Below are positions 24,401 to 31,093 of a stretch of DNA of 64,000 nucleotides, in pieces. The translations under genes were made by a program, and so were the position numbers. The stretch comes from Anthonomus grandis grandis (taxonomy: Eukaryota; Arthropoda; Insecta; Coleoptera; Curculionidae): assembly GCF_022605725.1 (NCBI RefSeq), contig NC_065546.1, forward strand, positions 42,652,227-42,716,226, read 5' to 3'. The number at the start of each line of letters is the position of its first letter. Positions within the stretch are counted from its first letter, which is position 1. Under the pieces are notes generated by a model that was not told the origin of the DNA, did not search any database, and worked only from the letters and a program-made list of their open reading frames with translations.

Positions 24401-25887
24401 TTAGCTTGGATATGTTAGCCAAATATTTTTCATTGCCTTAATCACATGAAGGTCTCAATATTATGTGTTTTTTTAACTCTGAAAATTCAATTAGTTTGAG
24501 TAATGTATCTTTAATGACATACCAAAGGTATTATAGTATAATAAAGTTTTCCTGCACCATGGAAAAAAGGTATTTAAGACCTATTTTTAAATTTGGGAAT
24601 AAGTGATATGACCAACTACCATGCAGTATGTAAAACTAATCAGAGTTACCAAAATTATTAGATTATCTTGTTAGTAAGAGATTAGAGTAAAGTTTGAAAA
24701 CTATTTTTAATCTGGAACATTTTGCAGATATAATAAGGTCAATTTGGCTTTGTACATTAACCATATAGAGTCTGGAGAAGGGATTCCAGGTTGACTCAAG
24801 GCAGAGAAAACCTGTAAATTTTATTAACAAAATCTAAGGCTCTAAAACAGAAGTTTCAGACTTGGGAATCTGGATGGATTCAAAATCATCATTTGGGGGT
24901 CATATCAATCATGTAACAAATAGGGAGGAATAAGAGGGATAGAATGCTTTATTGTTCCCTTGTTTGACCAATTTTAGAGTATGGATCAGTTGTTTCGTCC
25001 CCATCTTACAACTGTTACATTGAGCAGCTCGAAAAAAGTTCAGAATAAATTCTTGAGAATTGCAGCATTTAGAAGTGGATATCACAGAGACAAACTATTA
25101 GTGGATGAGGGATAGTCCTAATTTGCCTACATTACAATCAAGATAAACTCTACTAAATTTGTGTTTTTTATATAAAGTAATAAATGCTTTTATAGACTGC
25201 CATCAGTTGTCAATTTTTAAACTTAGAATTCATTCTCGAAATATCAGAGAATCTGAAACTTTTGTAATATCATTCCATTATCCTAATTACAGCATGAATA
25301 TAACAACTATACAACTGGTTCAAAGCACTAATGGCCTGCTAAGACAAATAAATCTGGTAAAAAATCATGGTTCAGTAATTTGTGTTAGATAATATACTTT
25401 TTGCTTACTGTGATTTTGAGTGATATGATATGGAGTTTTTTTATAGATATCGAGTGTGATACTTGCCACTAAACCTAGATGTAATTTGTTATATATTTCT
25501 GTAATTAGAATGTAAATGGATTTCGTTAATAATAAATAAATAAGAGAATAATGTGTCTTTTATATATTGAGTTGAAGTTTTAATTTTAAAAAGGATACGG
25601 CTAAAATGATCTACAATTTCTGGTGGAAGAGGTATGGTACTGACATTCTTGATTTGCGTCAAGTTATTTAACGCTAAGGGAACTCCATTTATCGATGGAT
25701 AGTCATGGTCCACCAAACCACTGGCAGTGGATCCACTCTGTGGGTTTATATTCATTAGTTCGATCAGTTTTGGCGAGTTACAGTCCATTGCCGAGGACTT
25801 ATCCACATTTTTGGCGGCCACTTCCATTTTTTGAATGGGCAACTGATTTTCTATGGTTTGGTTCATTATAGTGCTCGAGTTTAACAT
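6214..25887 (-). CDS. Nup154: Nup154/Nup155 nucleoporin gene (14 exons seen, 3' end off the window)
   Basis: Gene-level entry. Nup155-family proteins are scaffold nucleoporins of the inner ring of the nuclear pore complex, acting with Nup93, Nup35/Nup53 and the pore membrane. The family has an N-terminal beta-propeller (here about residues 80-500) and a C-terminal alpha-helical solenoid (the rest). Seen: 14 exons in order, each bounded by AG and GT on the minus strand, with phases that join without a break, coding about 1160 residues. Family blocks include RAWLTVDSDIYIW (exon 2), IDNSRNILY (exon 4), KLRPVD and QACATCLILAC (exon 7) and DKMEVARVQ (exon 14). The usual length is about 1370-1390, so one or more last exons should lie left of base 1. 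No in-frame stop or frameshift was found, so this is a functional gene. Introns are either 54-96 bp or swollen by transposons. The symbol follows the Drosophila name; the vertebrate name is Nup155. Confidence 0.95.
6513..6772 (-). CDS. Nup154: Nup154 exon 13 (solenoid)
   Basis: Acceptor CATTTCCAG before 6772, donor GG|GTAAGG. Reads REDELLHVALYEWMVSR, LPSLEHYLKRC and FVLDLLWKYYESNNN, matching the DELFxIALYxWL and DLLWRYYEKN blocks. Separated from exon 14 by 58 bp. Confidence 0.95.
6773..7739. other. Start of the 6.9-kb intron; isolated TE end and an orphan open frame
   Basis: Intron between exons 13 and 12. At 7021-7024 TATA is followed by CAGGGTGTCCC (7025), the terminal sequence of a Tc1/mariner-type or MITE element whose other end was not found. 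Between about 7470 and 7710 the minus strand holds an orphan protein-like frame (separate finding). The rest is A+T-rich with nothing recognised. Confidence 0.4.
7740..9180 (-). mobile_element. CR1/Jockey-type LINE, 5'-truncated, with long RT frame
   Basis: Minus-strand LINE whose RT frame (7863 to about 9178) is open for roughly 435 residues. It reads NNSFNNGQFPNCLKVARF, then SSYRPIALLSTLSKIIEKL, EQFGFQSAKGTSDAIF, CDLIKTFDCVSHEILL, HGVPQGSVLGPLLFLIYIND, IQFADDSTILW and the C-terminal LQKRAIRRLCNVSMRESCKQ. One change is visible: the usual LSKAFD or LTKAFD is LIKTFD. The 3' UTR runs to about 7740 with AATAAAATTG. Endonuclease and ORF1 are missing; the 5' end abuts a mariner-type end at 9185. 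It is the best-preserved RT in the window. Confidence 0.9.
9185..9312. mobile_element. Solo end of a Tc1/mariner-type element
   Basis: Ends AACACCCTG followed by TA (9313-9314), the inverse of the CAGGGTGT ends of other elements here. It contains AAACTGCCCACC-type TIR sequence in inverse orientation, but no partner end was found. Confidence 0.45.
9440..10655 (+). mobile_element. Jockey-type LINE RT remnant (plus strand)
   Basis: Plus-strand RT in broken frames: VTIFIDLCKAFDLVSHDFLL (about 9546-9605), GDPQGSVLGP-like block (about 9730), KADSIKNLGLILDEYLNWKL (about 10050-10110) and a C-terminal segment at 10389-10682 with SQASITFNCLPVDIRN. Many stops and indels. The 3' end runs into an (AAT)n-rich tail at 10628-10655, where it meets the 3' end of a minus-strand LINE. 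Confidence 0.8.
10656..11590 (-). mobile_element. Jockey-type LINE fragment (minus strand)
   Basis: 5'-truncated copy tail-to-tail with the preceding plus-strand copy. The RT frame occupies 11008-11571; the rest is 3' UTR reaching the A/T-rich tail near 10650. The 5' boundary coincides with one arm of a 47-bp inverted repeat. Confidence 0.75.
11008..11571 (-). pseudogene. LINE RT palm and thumb fragment
   Basis: About 187 residues in one frame: VDNGVPQGGILGPLFFIIYT, FYTDDAQLYYS (the catalytic YxDD box appears as YTDD), LKLNPSKSYVMF and KSLGLIVDSDLRFHQHV. The region between GVPQGG and FYTDD is altered: the usual INDL is replaced by TFRFYFY. The RT fingers are missing upstream. Confidence 0.85.
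11544..11689. repeat. 47-bp near-perfect inverted repeat
   Basis: Arms 11544-11590 and 11643-11689 are reverse complements with one mismatch (46/47), separated by 52 bp that hold a further 9-bp inverted pair (AAACAATGT / ACATTGTTT). The left arm is the broken edge of the LINE RT frame, so the right arm is an inverted duplication of LINE sequence. Confidence 0.9.
12350..13010 (-). pseudogene. DDE transposase remnant (insect IS630/Tc1-mariner-like family B)
   Basis: Minus-strand frames read MEKKKPFCGFLNPKAKKMAL, LPKNVQEEVAKALVI, KNGRDRIYELYRLKTNITLP then FLRDILKQHFGKW, and finally VVFLDETWIFSNGSGIKSWQ. This is the N-terminal DNA-binding half and the first catalytic Asp (LDETW) of a widespread insect DDE transposase family. 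The rest of the catalytic domain is absent and several stops interrupt the frame. It lies in the largest Nup154 intron. A piece of the same superfamily branch occurs inside the chimeric element at 40.2 kb. Confidence 0.75.
13660..13810 (-). CDS. Nup154: Nup154 exon 12 (solenoid)
   Basis: Acceptor TTTTTCAG; donor ACG|GTAAGA at 13659. Reads MEIYKEIIAMLDTIYNEEEP and then an acidic, poorly conserved stretch ending SKLSST. Open reading continues past the donor, but a good donor and exact phase match to exon 13 support ending here. The following intron is 6.9 kb and is the most TE-loaded of the gene. Confidence 0.88.
13870..14144 (-). CDS. Nup154: Nup154 exon 11 (solenoid)
   Basis: Acceptor TTTTTCAAG, donor CG|GTATAA. 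Begins ANELLKSTRSVQNTDEKEEM, continues NVNLPEVCKQFTALKAYKAV and IELCVHCGKKIDP, matching SKANELLQ / VDLSNVCAQY / VVELSL in the family. Followed by a 59-bp intron. Confidence 0.95.
14392..14410. repeat. Short (CT)n tract
   Basis: Pyrimidine microsatellite of about 9 CT units next to the 170-bp tandem repeat. Confidence 0.8.
14440..15045. repeat. Intronic tandem repeat, about 170-bp unit
   Basis: In the intron between Nup154 exons 11 and 10. The landmark CATxxGAAACxxAAATC with AAAATCGTxxCAT appears at about 14441, 14613, 14794 and 14960, followed by AAGATTTTTxTAAAGxCTTT and CATTGAAAAxCTxxTCAAT in each unit. About three and a half degenerate copies; the last is shortened by a second copy of AAAATCGT about 35 bp on. 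Confidence 0.75.
15060..15265 (-). CDS. Nup154: Nup154 exon 10 (solenoid)
   Basis: Acceptor TTTTTTAG, donor AAG|GTAATA. Reads LQGTTFKELFLYRQDVCSIL, SYLGDNASVDSISNKLMEVC and PHLYRPEDAAFSK, conserved solenoid blocks (TTFKDL, DNAxVDxIS, CPxLY). The next intron (915 bp) holds a tandem repeat of roughly 170-bp units. Confidence 0.95.
15362..15665 (-). CDS. Nup154: Nup154 exon 9 (solenoid)
   Basis: Starts after a (TTG)n-like tract and TAG acceptor at 15666. Reads TAEECVQIQTNLNALHNFL and, near its end, ALKTFVCHCCQIMGLWRILC then DHQFHDL, matching the helical AL.LWK.LCEHQF block. Donor G|GTGAGT. The middle is Asn/Gln/Thr-rich and poorly conserved, as in the family. Confidence 0.92.
15731..15996 (-). 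CDS. Nup154: Nup154 exon 8 (solenoid, Pro/Gln-rich linker)
   Basis: Acceptor GTTTAG, donor GTAAGC. Starts FSGSSFFNPNIISTPAGPYQ, a Ser/Pro/Gln/Tyr-rich linker corresponding to the Ser/Pro-rich loop of vertebrate Nup155. Then SAKHNGLYLYLSRILRPVWN, the conserved KHNG..LYxSR block. The linker is clearly G+C-richer than the surrounding introns. Confidence 0.94.
15997..16739. other. Intron DNA, nothing recognised
   Basis: Left part of the 2.1-kb intron between exons 8 and 7. A+T-rich; no RT, transposase or repeat signature seen. Confidence 0.4.
16740..17850 (+). mobile_element. I/R1-type LINE RT C-terminal remnant, split by a MITE
   Basis: Plus-strand frames read WTIHIDNCIAKAERGINVMK and ILLTVYKAIVRYHLKYE before 16987, then resume after 17474 with IDKIQYQALRTALGCMKS and LLSEAAEASMELRRT. 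These are the thumb and connection blocks of an I- or R1-like RT. The element is clearly a different LINE clade from the Jockey/CR1-type copies. A 487-bp MITE interrupts it. Confidence 0.75.
16988..17474. mobile_element. MITE with GGGCxCTTTTCAGA ends
   Basis: Left end GGGCGCTTTTCAGA, right end inverse GGGCACTTTTCAGA, with CCGGT a few bases further in at both ends. The interior has repeated ACCGG/CCGGT words and no coding frame. TAT flanks both ends (16985-16987 and 17475-17477), consistent with a 3-bp target duplication. It sits inside the LINE RT; removing it rejoins the RT reading. Superfamily uncertain (PIF/Harbinger-like length of duplication, but not the usual TWA). Confidence 0.75.
18082..18499 (-). 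CDS. Nup154: Nup154 exon 7 (propeller to solenoid)
   Basis: Longest exon, about 139 residues. Contains DPPLVVRQHAEPPKKYVVLT, FVKLRPVDLLHQLL, EAQACATCLILACLENEE and ATRAFFMFGGEPQ. This marks the transition from the last propeller blade into the alpha-solenoid. Donor is a perfect GTAAGT after N-I. Reading on past the donor gives a plausible extension to about 17870, but the strong donor and the phase match to exon 8 argue that it is intronic. Confidence 0.95.
18554..18698 (-). CDS. Nup154: Nup154 exon 6
   Basis: Acceptor TATTTCAG, donor GAG|GTACGC. Reads RDRNLLLISTVKDKDVLWCM then SSDLFPFSSSLMEAY, the family segment with DxDxLWC and FPF. One base completes the split arginine codon from exon 5. 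The next intron is 54 bp, the shortest in the gene. Confidence 0.93.
18699..19019 (+). other. Unassigned TE-like remnant
   Basis: Plus-strand frame reads VKLNIPLKKFKSFIVKQKIT and FPFIIDVAEDSHLNVQEQIK. A similar phrase (LKLNIPLSEFKDSL) occurs near 12,060, so this is a dispersed repeat. Protein family not recognised. Confidence 0.4.
19020..19965 (+). mobile_element. LINE 3' end (family D, copy 1)
   Basis: 5'-truncated LINE in the intron between exons 6 and 5. RT thumb frame 19075-19401 reads TSDLGVLMDFKITFSSHIHQ, GLYYSLVHPILEYCSVVWSP and VQNTFLRIVAFRSGY. The 3' UTR ends with TGTAATTTATTATATATTTT and a GATAAATAAATAAATA tail. The same 3' end occurs at 25,470-25,545, defining a family present twice in this one gene. 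Confidence 0.85.
20110..20850 (+). mobile_element. Decayed LINE RT remnant
   Basis: Broken plus-strand frames: IETKIIKILNSLKTF, IPGQDGLKSDIFKQFSEYFA, VAIYRSISLLSTICNIFQKV, KKYGFKEGISTEDALANLTD and then, after loss of the palm, ILDPNLKWNNHIPYVTNKLR. Heavily mutated. Next to it, 20,850-21,315 is A+T-rich with nothing recognised. Confidence 0.7.
21316..21564 (-). CDS. Nup154: Nup154 exon 5 (beta-propeller)
   Basis: Found by reading the minus strand between splice signals; it has no start codon of its own. Acceptor CATTTTAG, donor AG|GTAAAT. Reads KTLDSQNFRPIVSIS, LVAVTQTGVRFYLS and TLTLLHVRLPPGYSAN, matching the family blocks between the TIDR segment and the LPPGFS loop. Phase 2 in, phase 2 out, agreeing with both neighbours. 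Confidence 0.93.
21677..23000 (+). mobile_element. LINE with ORF1 and RT tail, internally deleted
   Basis: Plus strand, in the intron between exons 5 and 4. ORF1 (21711-22265) is followed after about 225 bp of ORF1/EN leftovers by the RT C-terminus (about 22,490-22,990: ITRFRTGNNLIFPSSYKRIN, YLAP, NPLPNSIRKKIYKK). Endonuclease and RT core are missing, so this copy lost its middle rather than its 5' end. Confidence 0.7.
21711..22265 (+). pseudogene. LINE ORF1 with PHD-like finger and coiled coil
   Basis: Starts at AAG-ATGGCGGGC. The first frame (to 21913) carries a Cys/His pattern C..C then CSICVCINCFSIFHISCVKR and VCC, a PHD-type zinc finger. After a frameshift, 21948-22265 gives KQELNMEIEYFKKLVDEVSE and ILKQNNDLLVEEISKV, a leucine-zipper-like coiled coil. 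This PHD plus coiled-coil layout is typical of ORF1 proteins of insect Jockey-group LINEs, which bind the element RNA. Frameshifted, so not functional. Confidence 0.7.
23136..23407 (-). CDS. Nup154: Nup154 exon 4 (beta-propeller)
   Basis: Residues about 232-321. Begins in phase with AESGWFGKRCKMVN and contains LSFLVPSFLNAAL, QISIDNSRNILYSLTEKGAI and FSRVTKVSQ. The donor is a perfect GTAAGT at 23135. The next intron (1.57 kb) carries remnants of a plus-strand LINE. Confidence 0.95.
23469..23620 (-). CDS. Nup154: Nup154 exon 3 (beta-propeller)
   Basis: Residues about 181-231. Acceptor ATTTTAG and donor CAG|GTAAAG. Reads LIPDPVFTLPTDGNTIT and NGRIFFGSKEGALFEISYQ, a propeller blade typical of the family. 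Followed by a 61-bp intron. Confidence 0.94.
23677..23928 (-). CDS. Nup154: Nup154 exon 2 (beta-propeller)
   Basis: Residues about 97-180. Acceptor TTAATTAG precedes 23928; donor GTGAGA follows 23677. Contains CHCMMGLFPEINRAWLTVDS and the acidic DLAYFDGINETI segment, both highly conserved at the start of the Nup155 propeller. The following intron is only 56 bp. Confidence 0.95.
23929..24699. other. Intron 1 DNA, nothing recognised
   Basis: Left part of the first Nup154 intron (23929-25598). A+T-rich, no coding or terminal-repeat signal seen. Confidence 0.4.
24700..25545 (+). mobile_element. LINE 3' end (family D, copy 2)
   Basis: Plus-strand relative of the copy at 19,020-19,965. Frames read VSDLGIWMDSKSSFGGHINH, LVxPILEYGSVVSSPSYN-like and RIAAFRSGYHRDKLLVDE. 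The last 70 bp (TGTAATTTGTTATATATTTC then ATGTAAATGGATTTCGTTAA) match the other copy closely. It is inserted opposite to the gene, just 54 bp from exon 1. Confidence 0.85.
25599..25887 (-). CDS. Nup154: Nup154 exon 1 (start codon)
   Basis: ATG at 25885-25887 in the context AAAACC-ATG, followed by 96 codons plus one base. The N-terminal stretch is polar and poorly conserved. The last third carries the family entry block HDYPSINGVP and PLPPEIVDHF. The donor GTATCC follows a C at 25599, and the split codon joins exon 2 to give the S-H-I-Q-C reading expected for the family. A downstream in-frame ATG (residue 8) is a possible alternative start. Confidence 0.93.
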
Positions 25888-26200
25888 GGTTTTTCCAAAA
25901 ACTGAACTTTTTGTGGGGGCTGAGATAACCTGAAAACCCTAACGATTGGCGGGTATACGAAGATTAACCTAGGGAACGTTTTAAAGGTTTTACGTGGATA
26001 ATTTACAAAAAGTTGTAAGCGTTTAGGGTTAGTTTTAGTAAATACTTAAGCAAAATAAGCGAAAACAGTGTTTAAAAACCGGTTGGAAAACAGTTCACAC
26101 ACACCACAACAGTTTGCATTTTTCAATTTTGAAGTTTATTTGACAGTTAGTTGACGTTTGGTATTGGACGTGGCTAGGGCTCCGCACGAATCCTAACCTA
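25888..26200 (-). promoter_or_regulatory. Probable 5' UTR and promoter region of Nup154
   Basis: Sequence immediately upstream of the Nup154 start codon. It is less A+T-rich than the flanks, has no competing open frame and shows no TE signature, as expected for a short 5' UTR plus proximal promoter. No TATA box was convincing. Position is by context only. Confidence 0.4.
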
Positions 26201-27939
26201 TAAATTATCCTAAATTTTAAGATTTTCATGTTTTTACTATAAAACATGTTATACCAATTAGATGATTTTAGAACAATTAAATATTTATTAATGTCAATAA
26301 ATTATGGCTTATAGAAGAAAATATTAAAATGGTGGAGCGGCGACATCTTCAAAAAATGACTCTGACAATTGACATTAAACTAGCCAGTGTCTAGGGTGTC
26401 GCGAATTAAGCCTCTAATTTGAAGTAAATTTAAATATTCTGTTTTAAAGGGTATTTCCTATAAAAAAAGTTTAACATAAGAACCATTTATCCCGAAAGAG
26501 TGACAGTTACCAATTTCCAAATAGTGCCGTCTTGGAAAATGCCATTGATAGCTCACATTGAAATCGGTCATGGCTACACTATAGGCGTGGCTAAATGCAG
26601 TAAAAAAAAAGGATATTTTAAAATGACAGTTGAAAGTTTCAAAATAGAGAATGGGCGCCATCTTGGAAAATAAATTGAAATTGGAAAGGGCTCTTTTGAT
26701 ATATCATTTTAAAAGTATTTTCTTGAGTTATTAAGACTGGTATTCAAAAACAAGATGGCAGCGTTTTTCCTTGGGTTTTTAGTATTCTGAAGCACTTTTC
26801 ATGTTTTACTGCAAATGTATTCATTACAGCTTATGAAACCCTAATGCAGCCGTATATGAGAAATGGATTAATTATTAAACTCGCCCTCAAAAATCCGAGA
26901 AAACAATAAAATCGCCCAGTCATCTCTCTAACGACTCGAAAAGTGCGAATATCTGAAATCATAATCAAGCAGCTATACGTGGGAGGTCTATATTACCCAC
27001 CCCACCATATCCCCAGTAGGAAATCTCCCCCGGCCTGATGACCGACGAACACTGCATTATTATAGGGGGGAAATTCATTAATAATTGAAATTATTTTCCA
27101 CTCGGAGGGTTTATGACGTTGACAAATACGATTTAATTACTTCTTAGCTTATTGAGCAGAAATTATTATATAGAAGTAAATAGTTTAAGAGTTGTGATTC
27201 ATTAAAAAAATGGGGTTTAATTAACTATCGTCGACATTTTCAGTTCATTGTCAAAACTCTTTTAAATAAAAACGCTTTTCGCTAAAGAAACTTCAGTTTT
27301 AAAAGTTCAATTCTTGGCGCCATCTTTGTTAACAGATCACATCAAAATGATCTATAGAATTTTAGAATATAACCGGTAACTTTGGATCAAAAATGGCATC
27401 ATTATTGTCGTATGCACGTATATTCAGATATTTTATAACATTAATTTTTCGTCAAGTGATTTCGATACGATACAATAAAATTATTCAACTGAACTCATAG
27501 ATAAGACTGACTATGTTATTACAGTCAATTTTATCTATGAGTATCAGAATGGTTTTTTGTAGAAAAATTCACAGAAGTTTAAGTTCATTCATCTATTAAT
27601 AACATTGAAAATAACCATTCAAAGAGTTTCAGCAGTTTTATTCTAAATATACAGTCCCAAAGAAATAAGATGGGAGCTTCATCTATTACCTACTTGATTA
27701 ATGTGATTTTTTTGATATTGTATTATTAACTGAGCACTAATTAAAACCTAATGAATGTTTTTTAATATCCAATCATGTTACTATGTCAGTTTTTGTCGTC
27801 AACACTTCATTCTATAAAATTGATTTGATTTGAACAACTTTTTTCTGTAAAATTGATAAGTTTGATAATTTTTTGTTGGAGAAAGTGTTTCAATTTTTCC
27901 TTTTGCAGACGGTTTAATTTATATGTTTCACCCTTTTTA
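26201..27939. other. Intergenic DNA upstream of Nup154
   Basis: No gene seen. Words such as GGCGCCATCTTGG / GCGCCATCTTTG recur near 26,650 and 27,320, suggesting a dispersed repeat. 26,880-27,080 is relatively G+C-rich with no frame and could be a conserved non-coding element. Confidence 0.35.
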
Positions 27940-28479
27940 CTGATGACAGGACGGTTGCATGTGCCGAGGATTCCCATTTTGAAGCTGTAGAGAAGAAAAT
28001 GAAGATTTTGCAGAAGGAAATCCTGTAGTTGTTTAGTATGAATCTGCACCTCAACGCAAACAAGACAAATAAAGTAATTTTTACCCTAAGACCGGCTGAC
28101 GTATCAGCGGACGTAACTGTTCAGTTTCTGGGAGTCTCTCTTGATCCTCTTCTTCAGTGGCATTCTTGCATTGAAATATGTTGCTGGAAAGCTGAGAGGG
28201 TCTATATATGCCCTTAGTTATCTAGCTAGGCGTTTATCTTAAACAGCTTTAAGAACGGCCTATTTTGGCAACTTTCCTCCTATAGCCACATATACAATCC
28301 TGGCATGGGGTCATGTCCCACAAACTAAAAATATTTTATCTCTACAGAGAAAGGCAGTTAGGATTCTGGGAGGGTTAAGATATGGGATAAGGGTATACTT
28401 ACCTTAATATCAGTATGTGTTCTGGAGAACCTCTTATGGGTGCACAGGAATCAAGATATGCATAGTTGCATCTGCTATA

Positions 28480-30074
28480 CAGGGTGTCATTGAAATGGTG
28501 TAAAAAAATTCGGGGGGTGATAGTACTCCTAAAAATTTAAAAAAAAGTTCCTATAACTATAGAACGGAAAATGCATATTAAGGGAGTTAGGAGCACTGAA
28601 AGGGTAAATTTAAAAAACGGTTTTTTGAAATTGTAGGCTTAAAAAACGAGATAAAATTTCGAAAAAAAATCCTCTGCCATAAATTTTGACCCAAAATCAA
28701 ATGGTGATACTGAAAAATAATTTGGAAAATCGGAAAGGGTAGTTTTTGCAAGGGTAGGGGGTTAATTCGTGAATAACTTTTTTTAGGTTATTTTCTTCGC
28801 AACGTGGGTTCATTTTTTAAAAACTACATACCTTTTCCTACAAAAAAGGTACTCTTGTTGCACATCCCCCAGAACGATGGTTTTCGAGAAAATTGAAGGC
28901 AAAAAGTTTGCTCTGATGGGCTGCTAACTGGTTAAACAACATAAACTTATGAAAGTTATGGGGTTTCAAAAGTAAACAAGTAGTTATTAAATAATTAATT
29001 GAAAAATCTAAATTTCATGATTTTTAAAACATCGTATTGCTTTAAAAAAACGAAATAAACCAATTACCAAAATTCCTTATTAAATGCATACTTATTTGAT
29101 TCATTAGCCTAGTTTACACCGCGAGTACCAAATATTCAATACGCGGACCCAATCCCCTATTCTCAAACTCAACGTGCGCGAGTTGACAAGTTTACACGTA
29201 AATTATTCCAAATTGTGACTTTGATCACCAGAGCTTAATCCATTAGATTTCTACTTCTGGGGCCACTTGAAAACTTTGGTTTACTCAGTGCCGATTAATA
29301 CTGAAGAGCAACTACGTCAACGCATTATCGACTGTTCCAATCAAATTCGTACAACCCCAGGGATATTCCACAGGGTACGCAGATCATGGAGAAGAAGAGC
29401 AGATGTCTGCATTGAAATGAATGGTGGTCACTTTGAACATTTACTATGAATGAATTAAGAAATGCATTATTTTAATAAGGAATTTTGGTAATTGGTTTAT
29501 TTCGTTTTTTAAAGCAATAAGATGTTTTAAAAATCATAAAATTTAGATTTTTCAATTAATTATTTAATAACTACGTGTTTACTTTTAAAACCCCATAACT
29601 TTCATAGGTTTATGTTGTTTAACCAGTTAGCAACCCATCAGAGCAAACATTTTGCCTTCAATTTTCTCGAAAACCATCGTTCTGGGCGATGTGCAACAAG
29701 AGTACCTTTTTTGTAGGAAAAAGTATGTAGTTTTTAAAAAATGAACCCACGTTGCGAAAAAAATAACCTAAAAAAAATTATTCACGAATTAACCCCCTAC
29801 CCTTGCAAAAACTACCCTTTCCGATTTTCCAAATTATTTTTCAGTATCACCATTTGATTTTGGGTCAAAATTTATGGCAGAGGATTTTTTTTCGAAATTT
29901 TATCTCGTGTTTTAAGCCTACAATTTCAAAAAACCGTTTTTTAAATTTACCCTTTCAGTGCCCCTAACTCCCTTAATATGCATTTTCCGCCCTATAGTTA
30001 TAGGAACTTTTTTTAAAATTTTTAGGAGTACTATCACCCCCCGAATTTTTTTACACCATTTCAATGACACCCTG
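28480..30074 (+). mobile_element. Tc1/mariner-type element with about 615-bp TIRs
   Basis: Starts CAGGGTGTCATTG at 28480, ends with its inverse CAATGACACCCTG at 30074, flanked by TA on both sides. Arms 28480 to about 29095 and about 29455 to 30074 are near-identical inverted repeats. The 360-bp interior keeps only the last 75 or so codons of a transposase, so this is an internally deleted, non-autonomous copy. TIRs this long are unusual for Tc1/mariner. Confidence 0.9.
29222..29449 (+). pseudogene. Transposase C-terminal fragment
   Basis: Reads SPELNPLDFYFWGHLKTLVY, then EEQLRQRIIDCSNQIRTTPG and CIEMNGGHFEHLL before a stop. The (S)P-L-PLDF-WG-LK block and the NGGHFEHLL ending are hallmarks of an insect IS630/Tc1-mariner transposase family. 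The DNA-binding domain and first two catalytic residues are gone. The same family occurs at 40.2, 45.5 and 49.0 kb. Confidence 0.85.
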
Positions 30075-30647
30075 TATACACACATCTGCTGGCATAGAAA
30101 CATAAACAGGCTAGTTCCAATATATCAGCGCGCGACAAGGTGTCAGAGTGGGTTTCTGGCTGTTAAGTTGTATACAATCGGCTATAGGGATTTAAACTAT
30201 GCAGGTTTTAAAAACAAAGTAAAACAAATTTTAATTTCAAATGTTTTCTATTCAACTGATGATTTTCTAAACTTCACATTCTCTCTGTGATATTGGTACC
30301 TATATATTGCATTTATTTTGTAATTTTTGTGACTATGTATTATTGATTAGTATGTATTTCACTGTGTTTTCATTTTAATGTGTTTTTTATGTAGTGTAAG
30401 TTTGGCAATAATTGTTGACAACTTTGCTGGCATTAATAAAATTATTTGATTTGATGGTTTTAAAAGTCACTTTTTCCTAGTTTTCGAAATGCTCTCATTC
30501 CCTTAGTTCTTTTCGAATCCTGTTACTTATACCGTTGATTGATAATATGGGAAAAAATTCAATGGGATAATATTCAATATGGATAATATTCAATCAACGC
30601 TTATACCCTTCGTGTTCTTCTGATGAAGGTGATGAGAACAAGACGAT

Positions 30648-31085
30648 CAGTGTTGCCAGTTTGATTTTGCAAGGGGTAATAGAATGTCCAATGAAAAGGT
30701 AACAGATTTGAAAAAAAGGTAATAAATTTTCAAAAAAGTTGTGATTGTTGGGTTAGGCATATTCTGGGCTCGAATCTATATTTAGTTTAAAAAATAAATA
30801 AATTTTGACAGTTTAACGGATGCCGATATGAAACGGAAATATTAAACCATCATGCGCGAAGAAAAAGACGCCTATTATGAAGTGTACCACCATTCAGTTT
30901 TGCCTCGCGTGAGAATTTCAAATAATCAGGAGTCGAAATATGAACTCAATTCATTATGTAGGTAGACCGCTTTTATTTTCTTTTTAAAAGGTAATAGGTA
31001 ATAGATTTTAGCAAAAGGTAACAAGGTAATAAAAGTTTTGAAAAAGTAATAGATCTATTACAATTGTAATAGACTGGCAACCCTG
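30648..31085. mobile_element. hAT-type MITE with 8-bp target duplication
   Basis: Left end CAGTGTTGCCAGT, right end inverse CAGGGTTGCCAGT (12/13 match), 438 bp, no transposase. AAGACGAT is duplicated exactly at 30640-30647 and 31086-31093. An 8-bp duplication and CAGxGTTGCCA termini are diagnostic of the hAT superfamily. The interior is rich in GGTAATAG-like words. Confidence 0.92.
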
Positions 31086-31093
31086 AAGACGAT

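Larger units (their letters stand above)
27940..30455 (+). mobile_element. LINE RT remnant split by a long-TIR transposon
   Basis: Left part 27,940-28,479: TDDRTVACAEDSHFEAVEKK (a worn FADD box), MNLHLNANKTNKVIF and VQFLGVSLDPLLQWHSCIE. Right part 30,075-30,455: PIYQRATRCQSGFLAVKLYT, GYRDLNYAGFKNKVKQILIS, FYSTDDFLNFTFSL and a 3' end with AATAAAATTATTTGATTTGA. Taking out 28,480-30,074 plus one TA rejoins the halves at Y-T-H-I-C-W. Confidence 0.85.
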
